Assembly (NCBI RefSeq): GCF_938029485.1
Contig: NZ_CALHGC010000257.1
Coordinates: 1-10,035, forward strand
Direction of reading: 5' to 3'
Length of the DNA: 10,035 nt
Source: an uncultured Treponema sp.
GTDB taxonomy: Bacteria > Spirochaetota > Spirochaetia > Treponematales > Treponemataceae
Made by a program: the position numbers and the translations under genes. The notes beneath the pieces were generated by a model, which worked only from the letters and a program-made list of their open reading frames with translations, searched no databases and was not told the origin of the DNA. Of this stretch, positions 1 to 7,074 are shown one piece after another; the first letter of the stretch is position 1, and each line of letters opens with the position of its first letter.

Positions 1-128
1 CAATCAAAACTGGCTTTGAACGGCATTATGTTCCGCGCGCTTATGAATCCTCACGGCTTATTACCACTTTTAGACAAAAATTGATTTCCGTGATTTCAAA
101 AGGTCATCTCTTGAGATTATCACCATAA
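1..128 (+). CDS. 3' end of an unidentified upstream gene (partial)
   Basis: An open frame enters from the left edge (first full codon at position 3) and ends at TAA 126-128, giving about 41 residues rich in Arg, Lys, Ser and Leu with no membrane segment. It stops 21 nt before the next start codon, as expected of an operon partner. Of the other two plus frames, one closes within a few codons and one at 82-84. I do not recognise the family from this tail. The call rests only on the open frame and the spacing, so it could be non-coding leader instead. Confidence 0.45.
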   Translation, partial: IKTGFERHYVPRAYESSRLITTFRQKLISVISKGHLLRLSP

Positions 129-149
129 CGTGCTACTCTAAGGATACCT

Positions 150-938
150 ATGAAGAATGCCCTACTGATTCCCGGTGTTTTTTTCTTAAGCCTTTTAAGT
201 GCAATTGTTATCCTTGCCTTTTTCGAAGGGATAGCATTGCGCTATGAATTGGCTATCCCGCTCGAAGCCGAAACGGCGGGAATTTTGCTTCTTTGCATGG
301 CGCAAAAAGCCTGCTACTCGCTTCCGTTTGCAGTGATGGCGGCTACAATAAGCGTGTACGCATTTTTAATGAGACATCCGGCTAAGAAGATCGTAGCCCT
401 CAGTTTGTTTCTGGTATGTGCAATTTTTACCGTAACGGTGATTATATCGGCCTGTTATACGCAACTTCCTTCTATTGAAAATGCAATAAACGCTTATAGG
501 GCAACGGTTCCTACCGATAAAATACCGGCAGATTTCTTAAACAGGCCGCTATTTTTAACCCTACTTCGACGAGGAGCCGACAGCCTTTTTTATGACGTAT
601 ATACCGCCTATCTAAGGAGCTTTGCAGCGTATCTCTTTTTCGTATGTGCGTTCTTTTTCTGTATCAGTTCATTTTGGTTTGTATGCATCATAACACGATG
701 GAATATGTTTAACCTTCTTTTCTTATTCTCCCTTTCGGGAGCTTTTCTACTCGTATATCCGTATATGCAGCAGGCAGGATTTCAAGCGGCACTCTCCAAT
801 CTTCAACTAATGAATTCAAGCAACAGTGTATTGAGGAATCCGATTATTTTCTGCATTGTTGCCGTTATATTCCATTCTATAGGCGGTTTAAAAATGCTGC
901 TGATATCTTCAAAAATCAACAAAAGGAATGCCGTATAA
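150..938 (+). CDS. Six-TM membrane protein, possibly LptF/LptG-like without a jellyroll domain
   Basis: A 262-aa very hydrophobic protein. Start ATG 150 has an AAGGA ribosome site at 140-144 with a 5-nt spacer. I count six membrane segments: about 5-27, 45-72, 81-103, 155-180, 186-206 and 230-252. A hydrophilic loop of about 50 residues separates the first three from the last three. The 3+3 arrangement, a Leu-Pro-containing TM2 and an Asn-Pro at the start of TM6 recall LptF/LptG (YjgP/YjgQ), the membrane subunits that extract lipid from the inner membrane with the ATPase LptB. If so, the usual periplasmic beta-jellyroll between TM3 and TM4 is reduced to the short loop. The next gene begins 1 nt after this stop, so the two are surely co-transcribed and probably form a complex. 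The family assignment is my inference from topology; a conserved Treponema protein of unknown function is the safe reading. Confidence 0.9.
   Translation: MKNALLIPGVFFLSLLSAIVILAFFEGIALRYELAIPLEAETAGILLLCMAQKACYSLPFAVMAATISVYAFLMRHPAKKIVALSLFLVCAIFTVTVIISACYTQLPSIENAINAYRATVPTDKIPADFLNRPLFLTLLRRGADSLFYDVYTAYLRSFAAYLFFVCAFFFCISSFWFVCIITRWNMFNLLFLFSLSGAFLLVYPYMQQAGFQAALSNLQLMNSSNSVLRNPIIFCIVAVIFHSIGGLKMLLISSKINKRNAV
924..927 (+). promoter_or_regulatory. Ribosome binding site that favours the ATG at 940 over 928
   Basis: AGGA at 924-927 lies inside the end of the upstream gene. It abuts ATG 928 with no spacer, which would not work, but is 12 nt before ATG 940, long yet usable. ATG 940 also follows the upstream TAA (936-938) by one base, a typical coupled arrangement. 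I therefore start the downstream gene at 940. Confidence 0.55.
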
Positions 939-939
939 A

Positions 940-2727
940 ATGCGTGATATAACAAAGGGGTGTCTATCCGTTTTTATCCACTTCGTAATCGGATTAGGAT
1001 GTTGCCTCATCTATATGTTTTTTTTCAAAAAAATCAGTGTGCTGCCGCAATTCTTAGTAAACCGTAAATTGGCTGAAACGGGAATTTTGTTCATCCGGAT
1101 TATGCCGAGCTTATTAGTGTCCGCCGTTTTAATAGGATATGCCGTTATTTTCGGTACGTGCGGCCAAAATACCGTGCCGAGATTTTCCGACATATTGCTC
1201 CGCTATTTAAAAGAAGCATTGATCATACTCTTGTTTTGCATCGGTATCTACATCATACTGATAGAAATCGTATCACCTCTGCTGCTTAACTACCGGCGCA
1301 TCAGTGAAATCAAAACACAGGATTACTACGACTATATGAAAGAAGCCGATACTTCATTAAATACGGGCGATGGAGAACGGGCGTATCAGAAAGCAAAAGC
1401 TGCTCTTGGAATTTGGAAAAATAATCCTGATGCATTACAGCTTTTAGATAAAGCGAAAGTTTTATATGAAGCACAGGCTATCGATCGTCAAAATAATATG
1501 CATAATACCGAAACCGCTTATAATACCGCCGATCCTGAAAACCTTACGGCGGAAGGCGCACTGTTTATCAGTAAGCGGTACATGACAAAATATGATTTTT
1601 ACACTGCGCATTATTATGCCATGCAGGCATATCAACTTAGCGCCGAAAATGCCCCTTATCGTGAAGAAGCTTTAAGACTGGCCGCACAAGCATGGAATCA
1701 GATCGAAAAGGGAATTGCAGATTTAACCGCCGAATTCGATATCCGTTTATATCAAGCAAAAAAAGCCGGATACGAAATGATAGAACAAGGGAACTACATC
1801 AAGGCATACTATCAATTTGTTAGGGCTCAACGGATGCTTGAGCGGAATAACCCGCTTAAACGAGACCCTGACATAGACCGCTTTGTAGAAATTACCCGAA
1901 AAAAACTGTTGGAAGAGGTTTTCTTTATCGAGGAAACGGATTCGCTGCTACTCTTTGAAGCGGTACGGAATATTCATTTTACAGCGCCCGCTTGGAGCAC
2001 AAGGGCGGCGGCACAAATAACTATAGAAGGCCTTTCGTATATCACCAACAACGGTATCCGCGAAATATATGGAAGAAATTGCGAAATTACGCAATATAGC
2101 ACTGACGGTAAGATACTGTATCGAGCCCGTATTCCATTTATTAAACTAATCCCAATTGTAACCGAGAAAGGCGAGCATATGCTCCGTATGCTGTTCCGCG
2201 CTGTAGATAAGCAGCACGATAAAGTAGTGCTAAAACCTATTGTTCTGGAAGGAACAATGCCGATTGAGCGGCAGACGTCTATGCGACTGCCGTTTTCGTA
2301 CGGTGATTTTGAGTTGATTATCGCGGCCAATGAGGGCGAAAAGTCCATGACGTTGCCGCAACTGTACACGTTCCGGCAGAGGGGGGCGCAATACGGGTTT
2401 CCCGCGCAAATATATCACAGGGAACTGTTAGCCAGAATCAGCGATGTATTTTTAATTTTAATTGTTTCGATTTATATGCTCGTACTGGCGTGGCGTTTCC
2501 GTATTCCTCCGCACCGACAATTTAAGTATACATGGGCGCTGTCATTCCCGCTCTTTTTTGTAGCGGCGACAGGAGCGGTAGAGGCAGGGCGGTATTGCGC
2601 CCGCCTTGTTATTGCGCTCTTTACCGACACATTCTATAGCTTGTCGCCGCTGTTCGTATTGCTCGTGTACACGCTGTGTTTTATTGGAGTGTGTTTTTTA
2701 TTTATCGGTCAGCGCTCGGAAGCCTAA
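940..2727 (+). CDS. Membrane protein with TPR-like block and LptF/LptG-like C-terminal half
   Basis: About 595 aa from ATG 940 (599 from 928). Numbered from 940: three membrane segments (about 7-29, 50-72, 89-115); a helical, Tyr/Ala/Lys-rich region at about 127-335 with TPR-like helix pairs; a beta-rich stretch at about 340-465; then three more membrane segments (about 501-518, 531-546, 567-591). The end of the beta-rich part and the entry to TM4 follow the LptF/LptG pattern: a Thr-Leu-Pro-x-Leu element near 471-475, Gly near 486, then Tyr-x-Arg-Glu-Leu-type residues near 492-497 leading into TM4. TM2 carries the Pro-Ser-Leu-Leu seen in that family. I infer a permease subunit with a TPR insert between TM3 and the jellyroll, partner to the preceding gene. 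No ATPase is visible here. The alternative is a lineage-specific TPR membrane protein. Its stop overlaps the pheT stop. Confidence 0.9.
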   Translation: MRDITKGCLSVFIHFVIGLGCCLIYMFFFKKISVLPQFLVNRKLAETGILFIRIMPSLLVSAVLIGYAVIFGTCGQNTVPRFSDILLRYLKEALIILLFCIGIYIILIEIVSPLLLNYRRISEIKTQDYYDYMKEADTSLNTGDGERAYQKAKAALGIWKNNPDALQLLDKAKVLYEAQAIDRQNNMHNTETAYNTADPENLTAEGALFISKRYMTKYDFYTAHYYAMQAYQLSAENAPYREEALRLAAQAWNQIEKGIADLTAEFDIRLYQAKKAGYEMIEQGNYIKAYYQFVRAQRMLERNNPLKRDPDIDRFVEITRKKLLEEVFFIEETDSLLLFEAVRNIHFTAPAWSTRAAAQITIEGLSYITNNGIREIYGRNCEITQYSTDGKILYRARIPFIKLIPIVTEKGEHMLRMLFRAVDKQHDKVVLKPIVLEGTMPIERQTSMRLPFSYGDFELIIAANEGEKSMTLPQLYTFRQRGAQYGFPAQIYHRELLARISDVFLILIVSIYMLVLAWRFRIPPHRQFKYTWALSFPLFFVAATGAVEAGRYCARLVIALFTDTFYSLSPLFVLLVYTLCFIGVCFLFIGQRSEA

Positions 2728-4463
2728 GCGTTTTTAGAGATTCCCAAGATACTTTCGATATCGAGCTCTCCCGCAAATGCCGGAACGGTAACGAACCAAT
2801 TGTCCAACACTTGCGGGTGCAGTTCACCGAAAATACCAATCTGTTTCCCATCGCACAGAACACCCGCCTGCCGCCCTTCGATAAAGCGCGGGTCGTGCGT
2901 TTCGCATACGTTGTAGTCCATTTGCAGATAGTACAGTAGGCCGGCGACAAGACTGGCGGCTTCGTTAAAGTTAGCATCTTGATTTACAGTCAAGAAGCCG
3001 AGGCTTTGGCGGGTGCGCGTACCGGTATTTTCTTCGGGAGCAAGGTACGCGATTTTCCCCGTTTCAAAGATACGGTGCGGATAGACCGCATTTCCCGAAA
3101 CCGTTTCTGCGGATAAGAGCGACGGAATAACGGATGGGCGGACAAACTGATAGTTTTCCGACATGGGATTTGCAATTTCGATTACCGACGTTCCGTCTAT
3201 ATTCATGCGGTCGATGTAGTCCTTTTTTGAGCCGAGATAGTTAAAAATCATCTCTTGATAGCCGAAGCCGACCATCAAACTTTTAATCTTTCTGCTCAGC
3301 TGGGTAACCGGAGAGAGCCGCCCGATGGTAAACTCCCGCGGCGTTTCGGGTTCAAAGAACTCGACGGTTTTCCCCATCATCACGTCTTCGATAATATCCA
3401 CTTCGTGTAAAAAGTCATTTCGGTATGCAGGCGGCGTAAGCGTCAAACAATCACCTTCCACCGTAACGGTATTGTCCATACGCTCAAGCGCTTCAACGAT
3501 CTCCTGCGCCGAAAGCTCCGTTCCGAGGAGCTTATTAACGGCATGAACCGTTGTTTTGGTCGGCTCTTGGAAGTAAAGCGGCGTCGTAATCGTCTTGCCG
3601 AATCCCGTTTCGTACGGATACTCTATGCTGACCGGTAAAATCGTATAGCCCGCATCGGAAAAGTCGCAAGCAACGATATTGGTTGCAAGCAGCAGGGAGG
3701 GCATATCAGTACCGGTCAGTTCAACCAACAGGTCGGCGTCCCCCGGCTGTACCGCACCGATCTCCGCGCTATTGATAATCGGCGCCATTGAAAGCACACC
3801 GCCCTTCGCATCCGATAAGAGCGGCACCTTCTTCATATCCTTGAGTATCCAGCCGTATTCCTTGCCTTTCGGGTGTTCGGTGATAATATGCTCACACGTC
3901 ATTTCGGTATCGAAGCCGAGCGGTGTAAACGAGGTCGTGTGCGGGTCAACGGCGCGGTAGTGTACCGGCCAATTGATCAGCTCGCTGCGGTACGCCCCCA
4001 TCGACACGGAACGGCGCTTCCTGCCGAAGTTCCAGCACAGTTTTTCCTGCGTTTGGATAATATCTTTCAACATAGCATCGTCGATGGGCTTGCCCGAAAT
4101 GACAAATGCCGTCATAAAGGGGCGGATATGCTGTAATTCGGGGTCTACGGTTACTGTCCGTTTTCCGGAATCCTTCCGCTCGCTCAATGTCGATAAAAAT
4201 GCTTGATACCGAGCTTTGTTTGAAGCGCCTCCCGTGTGCATACGCAAAAGGCGAGCAAGCCCTGCCGTCGACCACAGGTCGGGGCGGTTGGTATCGTTTA
4301 ATTCAATTTTTATAATGCGTTCATCTTGAGGCATCGCTGCGGAAGGAGCTTCGTCCAGCTCTGCCTTTGCAGAGCTTAATAAATGTTCAAATTCGGGGGA
4401 ATAGTCGTATTGAGTTCCTAATAAGTTGAAAAAAAGCTGTTCATTTACATCGATCTTGGGCAT
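2724..4463 (-). CDS. pheT: Phenylalanine--tRNA ligase beta subunit, archaeal/eukaryotic type
   Basis: A 579-aa beta chain of the (alpha-beta)2 enzyme that charges tRNA-Phe in the cytosol. It has the length of the archaeal/eukaryotic form; bacterial PheT is near 800 aa with an N-terminal EMAP/tRNA-binding domain and a C-terminal anticodon-binding domain, both absent. Visible landmarks: an N-terminal element with Asn-Arg-Pro-Asp-Leu (59-63) and Gly-Leu-Ala-Arg (68-71); a B3/B4 editing-type region about 110-275; a B5 domain about 300-368 (Arg-Asn-Asp and Asp-Ile-Ile-Glu-Asp near 348-360); and a catalytic-like core about 380-579 with Asn-Pro-Met-Ser (432-435), Val-Arg-Pro-Ser (441-444) and Gly-Glu-Leu-His-Pro (546-550). 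Start ATG 4463 has AAGGA at 4470-4474 with a 6-nt spacer. pheS is not adjacent. It has its own promoter (4589-4617) and ends in TAG inside the stop of the opposing gene. Confidence 0.97.
   Translation of the reverse strand: MPKIDVNEQLFFNLLGTQYDYSPEFEHLLSSAKAELDEAPSAAMPQDERIIKIELNDTNRPDLWSTAGLARLLRMHTGGASNKARYQAFLSTLSERKDSGKRTVTVDPELQHIRPFMTAFVISGKPIDDAMLKDIIQTQEKLCWNFGRKRRSVSMGAYRSELINWPVHYRAVDPHTTSFTPLGFDTEMTCEHIITEHPKGKEYGWILKDMKKVPLLSDAKGGVLSMAPIINSAEIGAVQPGDADLLVELTGTDMPSLLLATNIVACDFSDAGYTILPVSIEYPYETGFGKTITTPLYFQEPTKTTVHAVNKLLGTELSAQEIVEALERMDNTVTVEGDCLTLTPPAYRNDFLHEVDIIEDVMMGKTVEFFEPETPREFTIGRLSPVTQLSRKIKSLMVGFGYQEMIFNYLGSKKDYIDRMNIDGTSVIEIANPMSENYQFVRPSVIPSLLSAETVSGNAVYPHRIFETGKIAYLAPEENTGTRTRQSLGFLTVNQDANFNEAASLVAGLLYYLQMDYNVCETHDPRFIEGRQAGVLCDGKQIGIFGELHPQVLDNWFVTVPAFAGELDIESILGISKNA
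2732..2745. repeat. 14-bp segment shared with the terminator arm at 7452-7465
   Basis: TTTTAGAGATTCCC occurs identically at 2732-2745 and 7452-7465. Here it lies just after the plus-strand operon stop and also encodes the last residues of PheT. There is no opposite arm nearby, so it forms no hairpin. A 14-bp match within 10 kb can arise by chance, so its status as a repeat is tentative. Confidence 0.3.
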
Positions 4464-4492
4464 AGTCTATCCTTTTTTAATATGACTGAGCT

Positions 4493-4528
4493 GAGGCAAA
4501 CGCTAAAACACACGGTTCACAATGCCTC
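4493..4528 (-). promoter_or_regulatory. Inverted repeat in the pheT leader
   Basis: GAGGCA (4493-4498) and TGCCTC (4523-4528) are perfect 6-bp complements 24 nt apart in the untranslated leader, ending about 20 nt before the pheT ribosome site. Short inner complements (AAC/GTT type) could extend the stem. It could affect translation or message stability, but the long loop makes it weak evidence. Confidence 0.25.
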
Positions 4529-4537
4529 TTGACGGGT

Positions 4538-4570
4538 ATCTTCAAAAAAACTAACCGAGTTTTTGCAGAT
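4538..4570 (-). terminator. AT-rich hairpin between the chemoreceptor gene and pheT
   Basis: AAAAACT (4546-4552) and AGTTTTT (4558-4564) form a 7-bp stem with a 5-nt loop, and arms ATCT.CA/TG.AGAT extend it imperfectly to 4538-4570. On the minus-strand transcript the 3' arm is a run of seven U. It may end the upstream chemoreceptor message or, because it lies after the pheT promoter, act as a weak attenuator. The stem is mostly A-U, so efficiency is doubtful. Confidence 0.35.
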
Positions 4571-4588
4571 GCTCAATAATATTGAAAG

Positions 4589-4617
4589 AGTATATGCAAT
4601 ATGCCGCTGTTTGACAA
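4589..4617 (-). promoter_or_regulatory. Sigma-70-type promoter of pheT
   Basis: On the minus strand TTGTCA (-35, 4612-4617, five of six consensus bases) is followed after exactly 17 nt by TATACT (-10, 4589-4594, five of six). Transcription would start near 4582, giving a leader of about 120 nt before ATG 4463. It lies downstream of the chemoreceptor stop at 4654, so pheT does not depend on read-through. Confidence 0.65.
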
Positions 4618-4625
4618 GAACGATG

Positions 4626-4645
4626 CATTGTTATGTCATTGTTAT
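4626..4645. repeat. Two 9-bp direct repeats upstream of the pheT -35 box
   Basis: CATTGTTAT occurs at 4626-4634 and again at 4637-4645. The 11-bp period, close to one helical turn, puts both copies on one face of the DNA. They end 8 nt upstream of the -35 box and 8 nt after the chemoreceptor stop. The position suits an activator or repressor site for pheT, but no known regulator motif is recognised. Confidence 0.35.
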
Positions 4646-4653
4646 CAAAAAGA

Positions 4654-6819
4654 TTAAACCTTGAACTTTCCTACTTCCTCCGCAAGGTTTTGAATACTTA
4701 CCTTATTCTTCTGTGTAATTTCGTTTACCTCATTCACCGCGTTGTTGATTTGTACTGCACCGGTAGCCATTTGGTTCATGCGCTCCATAATCACGCGGGC
4801 AAGGTCATCAAGCTTGCGCATTTCAGCTGCGATCCCTTCTCCGCCTTTCAGCATCTCTTCCGAACCTGCTTGAACCTCTACCGTTACCGTGCTGATGTTC
4901 TTAATTGCAGTGAGCACTTCTCTGCTGCCGTTTTCCTGTTCCCGCATTGCTTCAGTAAGCGAGGTGCTCATTTCCTTAACCTGTTCCGCAAGGTTAAAAA
5001 TTGCATTAAATTTTTCTTCTACGGTTTTTGAAGAGGCGGAGAGCGTTTCAATTTCGCCGCTGAGTGTTTTGAGGGTTGTGGTAATGGTTCTCCCCTGTGC
5101 TGCAGAATCCTCGGCAAGTTTTCTAATTTCGTCCGCAACGACGGCAAACCCCTTGCCCGCTTCACCCGCATGGGCAGCTTCGATAGCGGCATTCATCGCC
5201 AAGAGGTTTGTCTGCGATGCAATGTTCTGAATAACAGTCGACGCTTCCATCAATGAGCCGGATTCTTCTGCGATCTTTTGTGTAACGGTATTCGATGTTA
5301 CCAGTGTCGCTTTTCCGTCGCCGGTCGCTGCGGTAAGGTCTTTAATAGTGCCGTCGGTTTTTTCGAGTGTCTTCGTGATGGACGCGATATTTGCAACCAT
5401 TTCTTCTACAGAAGAAGAAGATTGTGCAACGCTTGCGGCTTGCGTTTCTATGCTATTATTCAGTTGTGTAATAGTGCGGACAATTTCTTCGACCGTTGCG
5501 GCGGTTTCGGTAACGCTTGAAGCTTGCGTCATCGTTTGCTGCTTTACCCCTTCGATATTTGCGCTGATTTGATGCACGGCACTCGCCGTTTCTTCCATAC
5601 TGGAAGCAAGCGTTTCGGTCATATCCCGCATAATACCGGTATCTTTTGCAATCGATTGAATGGAACTGCGTACCTGTATGGTGGTATTGTTAAAATGTTC
5701 CGACAGAAGTGAAAATTCATCGCTACCGGAAACAGTTAATTGTCCCGTGTAGTCGTTTTCGGCCACTTGAGTCAATATTTTGATAATGTGTTGAATAGGT
5801 TCTACAATGCGGAGTGCAAGAAAGGATGACACAACGGTAAAGATAGCCAATAAAATAATACCGATGAAAATCATGGATCGGAGAATAATATAGTATTCAT
5901 CGAGCACTTCGGATTCTTTGACAAAGGCGATCAATTTCCAGTCGGGATTTTCTATCGTATAGATTTGTACCAGCCATCTTTCACTGTCCGCCGCCATTTT
6001 TATATTCCCCTCCGTTAATTCCATAAAGTGCTGGGGATTCGGCAGTTTAGTGTCGGTAATTTTTTTAAAGTTATATTCCGGATGTGCGGGGTCGGCCAAT
6101 ATGGTTCCGTCATTCTGCATCAGCATAACATAACCGGTCGTTCCGATTTGAAATTTCGAAATCATATCGGTTAATGTGCCGAGCGTAAACTCTATAGCGG
6201 CATTTCCGATAAACGTATTGGTATCTGCAGCATAAACGCTTTTAACCAAACCGATTGCAACGGCATTCAAATCTTCCGAATAAAACGCATCGGTAATCGC
6301 TACGGCTCCTTTAGCATCTGATCCGGTACGGTACCAAAGCCGTTCACAAGGATCGTACCCGGCAGACATTTCTCCTTCAAAGCTGCTGACAAAACCGCCC
6401 CATTTTGTTCCCATGTAGACTTCCAAATACTCCGGAAAACCGGTATCTATAGACTTAAATAGAAGTGCGATTTTCGATTCCGTTTCACTCCGGATTATAT
6501 CGGACGGTTTAATATTTTCTTTTTCACCTATATACGAGTGAATAGAGGCATCTGCCGCACGAGTATACGGATGTTCCGAAAGCGTATTCAGCATATTGGA
6601 AGTATTATCGAAAAATATCCGTATGCCGCTTTCGGCAAGTTTCATATCACGTAGAATAGTTTTTTGAAAAGACTCAACATCCGATTTTCTTACTTGATAC
6701 CCGATAAAACCGGAAACAAATAAAACAAGTAATAGAATAACAGAGGTGAATACCAATATAAGTTTTTTTCGAATAGAAAATTTTACCTTTAAAAGGCGAG
6801 GTTTCTTCTTATTAAACAT
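4654..6819 (-). CDS. Methyl-accepting chemotaxis protein with a dCache sensor
   Basis: A 721-aa transmembrane chemoreceptor that would signal to CheW/CheA. Order: short basic cytoplasmic start, TM1 about 20-42, periplasmic dCache-type ligand domain about 45-305, TM2 about 313-337, HAMP about 338-392 (Glu-Pro at 340-341), long coiled coil, and the highly conserved signalling tip about 536-573 (Gln-Thr-Asn-Leu-Leu, Asn-Ala-Ala-Ile-Glu-Ala-Ala, Gly-Phe-Ala-Val-Val). Gln/Glu-rich helices flanking the tip are the likely methylation regions. There is no C-terminal CheR-tethering pentapeptide. The sensor has Tyr155-x4-Arg160-x-Trp162-Tyr163, resembling the amino-acid-binding dCache motif, with Glu210 near where that motif has Asp. 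ATG 6819 is preceded by AAGG (6829-6832, 9-nt spacer). It is monocistronic by its promoter at 6865-6893 and the pheT promoter after it. Confidence 0.96.
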   Translation of the reverse strand: MFNKKKPRLLKVKFSIRKKLILVFTSVILLLVLFVSGFIGYQVRKSDVESFQKTILRDMKLAESGIRIFFDNTSNMLNTLSEHPYTRAADASIHSYIGEKENIKPSDIIRSETESKIALLFKSIDTGFPEYLEVYMGTKWGGFVSSFEGEMSAGYDPCERLWYRTGSDAKGAVAITDAFYSEDLNAVAIGLVKSVYAADTNTFIGNAAIEFTLGTLTDMISKFQIGTTGYVMLMQNDGTILADPAHPEYNFKKITDTKLPNPQHFMELTEGNIKMAADSERWLVQIYTIENPDWKLIAFVKESEVLDEYYIILRSMIFIGIILLAIFTVVSSFLALRIVEPIQHIIKILTQVAENDYTGQLTVSGSDEFSLLSEHFNNTTIQVRSSIQSIAKDTGIMRDMTETLASSMEETASAVHQISANIEGVKQQTMTQASSVTETAATVEEIVRTITQLNNSIETQAASVAQSSSSVEEMVANIASITKTLEKTDGTIKDLTAATGDGKATLVTSNTVTQKIAEESGSLMEASTVIQNIASQTNLLAMNAAIEAAHAGEAGKGFAVVADEIRKLAEDSAAQGRTITTTLKTLSGEIETLSASSKTVEEKFNAIFNLAEQVKEMSTSLTEAMREQENGSREVLTAIKNISTVTVEVQAGSEEMLKGGEGIAAEMRKLDDLARVIMERMNQMATGAVQINNAVNEVNEITQKNKVSIQNLAEEVGKFKV

Positions 6820-6834
6820 ATTTTATTTCCTTAC

Positions 6835-6853
6835 ATAGTAATACTGTTACTAT
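6835..6853. promoter_or_regulatory. Operator-like palindrome in the chemoreceptor 5' leader
   Basis: ATAGTAA (6835-6841) and TTACTAT (6847-6853) are perfect 7-bp inverted arms around a 5-nt centre. They lie between the -10 box and the ribosome site of the chemoreceptor gene, covering the expected transcription start region, where a dimeric repressor could block initiation. No specific regulator is recognised. Confidence 0.4.
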
Positions 6854-6864
6854 AAAGCGTATAT

Positions 6865-6893
6865 ATTATCGTCCCTACTCTTCAAAAAGTCAA
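6865..6893 (-). promoter_or_regulatory. Promoter of the chemoreceptor gene
   Basis: On the minus strand TTGACT (-35, 6888-6893) is followed after 17 nt by GATAAT (-10, 6865-6870), each five of six to the sigma-70 consensus. The -10 is also part of GACGATAA (6866-6873), seven of eight to the flagellar sigma-28 box GCCGATAA, but the matching -35 (TAAA) is poor. Housekeeping use is the better reading. Start expected near 6858, about 40 nt before the ATG. Confidence 0.65.
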
Positions 6894-7074
6894 ACCTTTC
6901 TCAGGGATTTTACTTGCAAAATAGACTGTCATGGGATATTGCTATAGAAAAGCTTCCTAAAAGCTAAAGTTTTTAGAAGAATTGAACATATAGAATTACG
7001 GTGGCACAAACAAGTAAATTGGGCATAGATCATGTCCAGATTGAAGATATGGAAGAAAAGGATCGGTTCGATCC

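Noticed and set aside
4611..4639. Plus-strand TTGACA at 4611-4616 as a -35 box reading into the chemoreceptor region
   Set aside because: No acceptable -10 lies at 16-18 nt (TGTCAT at 17 nt), and there is no plus-strand gene downstream. The same bases serve as the minus-strand -35 of pheT.
4633..5572. Several plus-strand open frames across the chemoreceptor gene
   Set aside because: They run antisense to the highly conserved signalling domain, lack ribosome sites and show no recognisable protein features.
6914..6948. Plus-strand promoter for the remnant gene (TTGCAA and TATAGA)
   Set aside because: The spacing is 23 nt, too long for a sigma-70 promoter.
6951..6979. Imperfect AT-rich inverted repeat (CTTC.TAAAA / TTTTAGAAG) upstream of the remnant
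   Set aside because: Short arms with a bulge in AT-rich sequence and no T-tract or gene end beside it; not distinguishable from chance.
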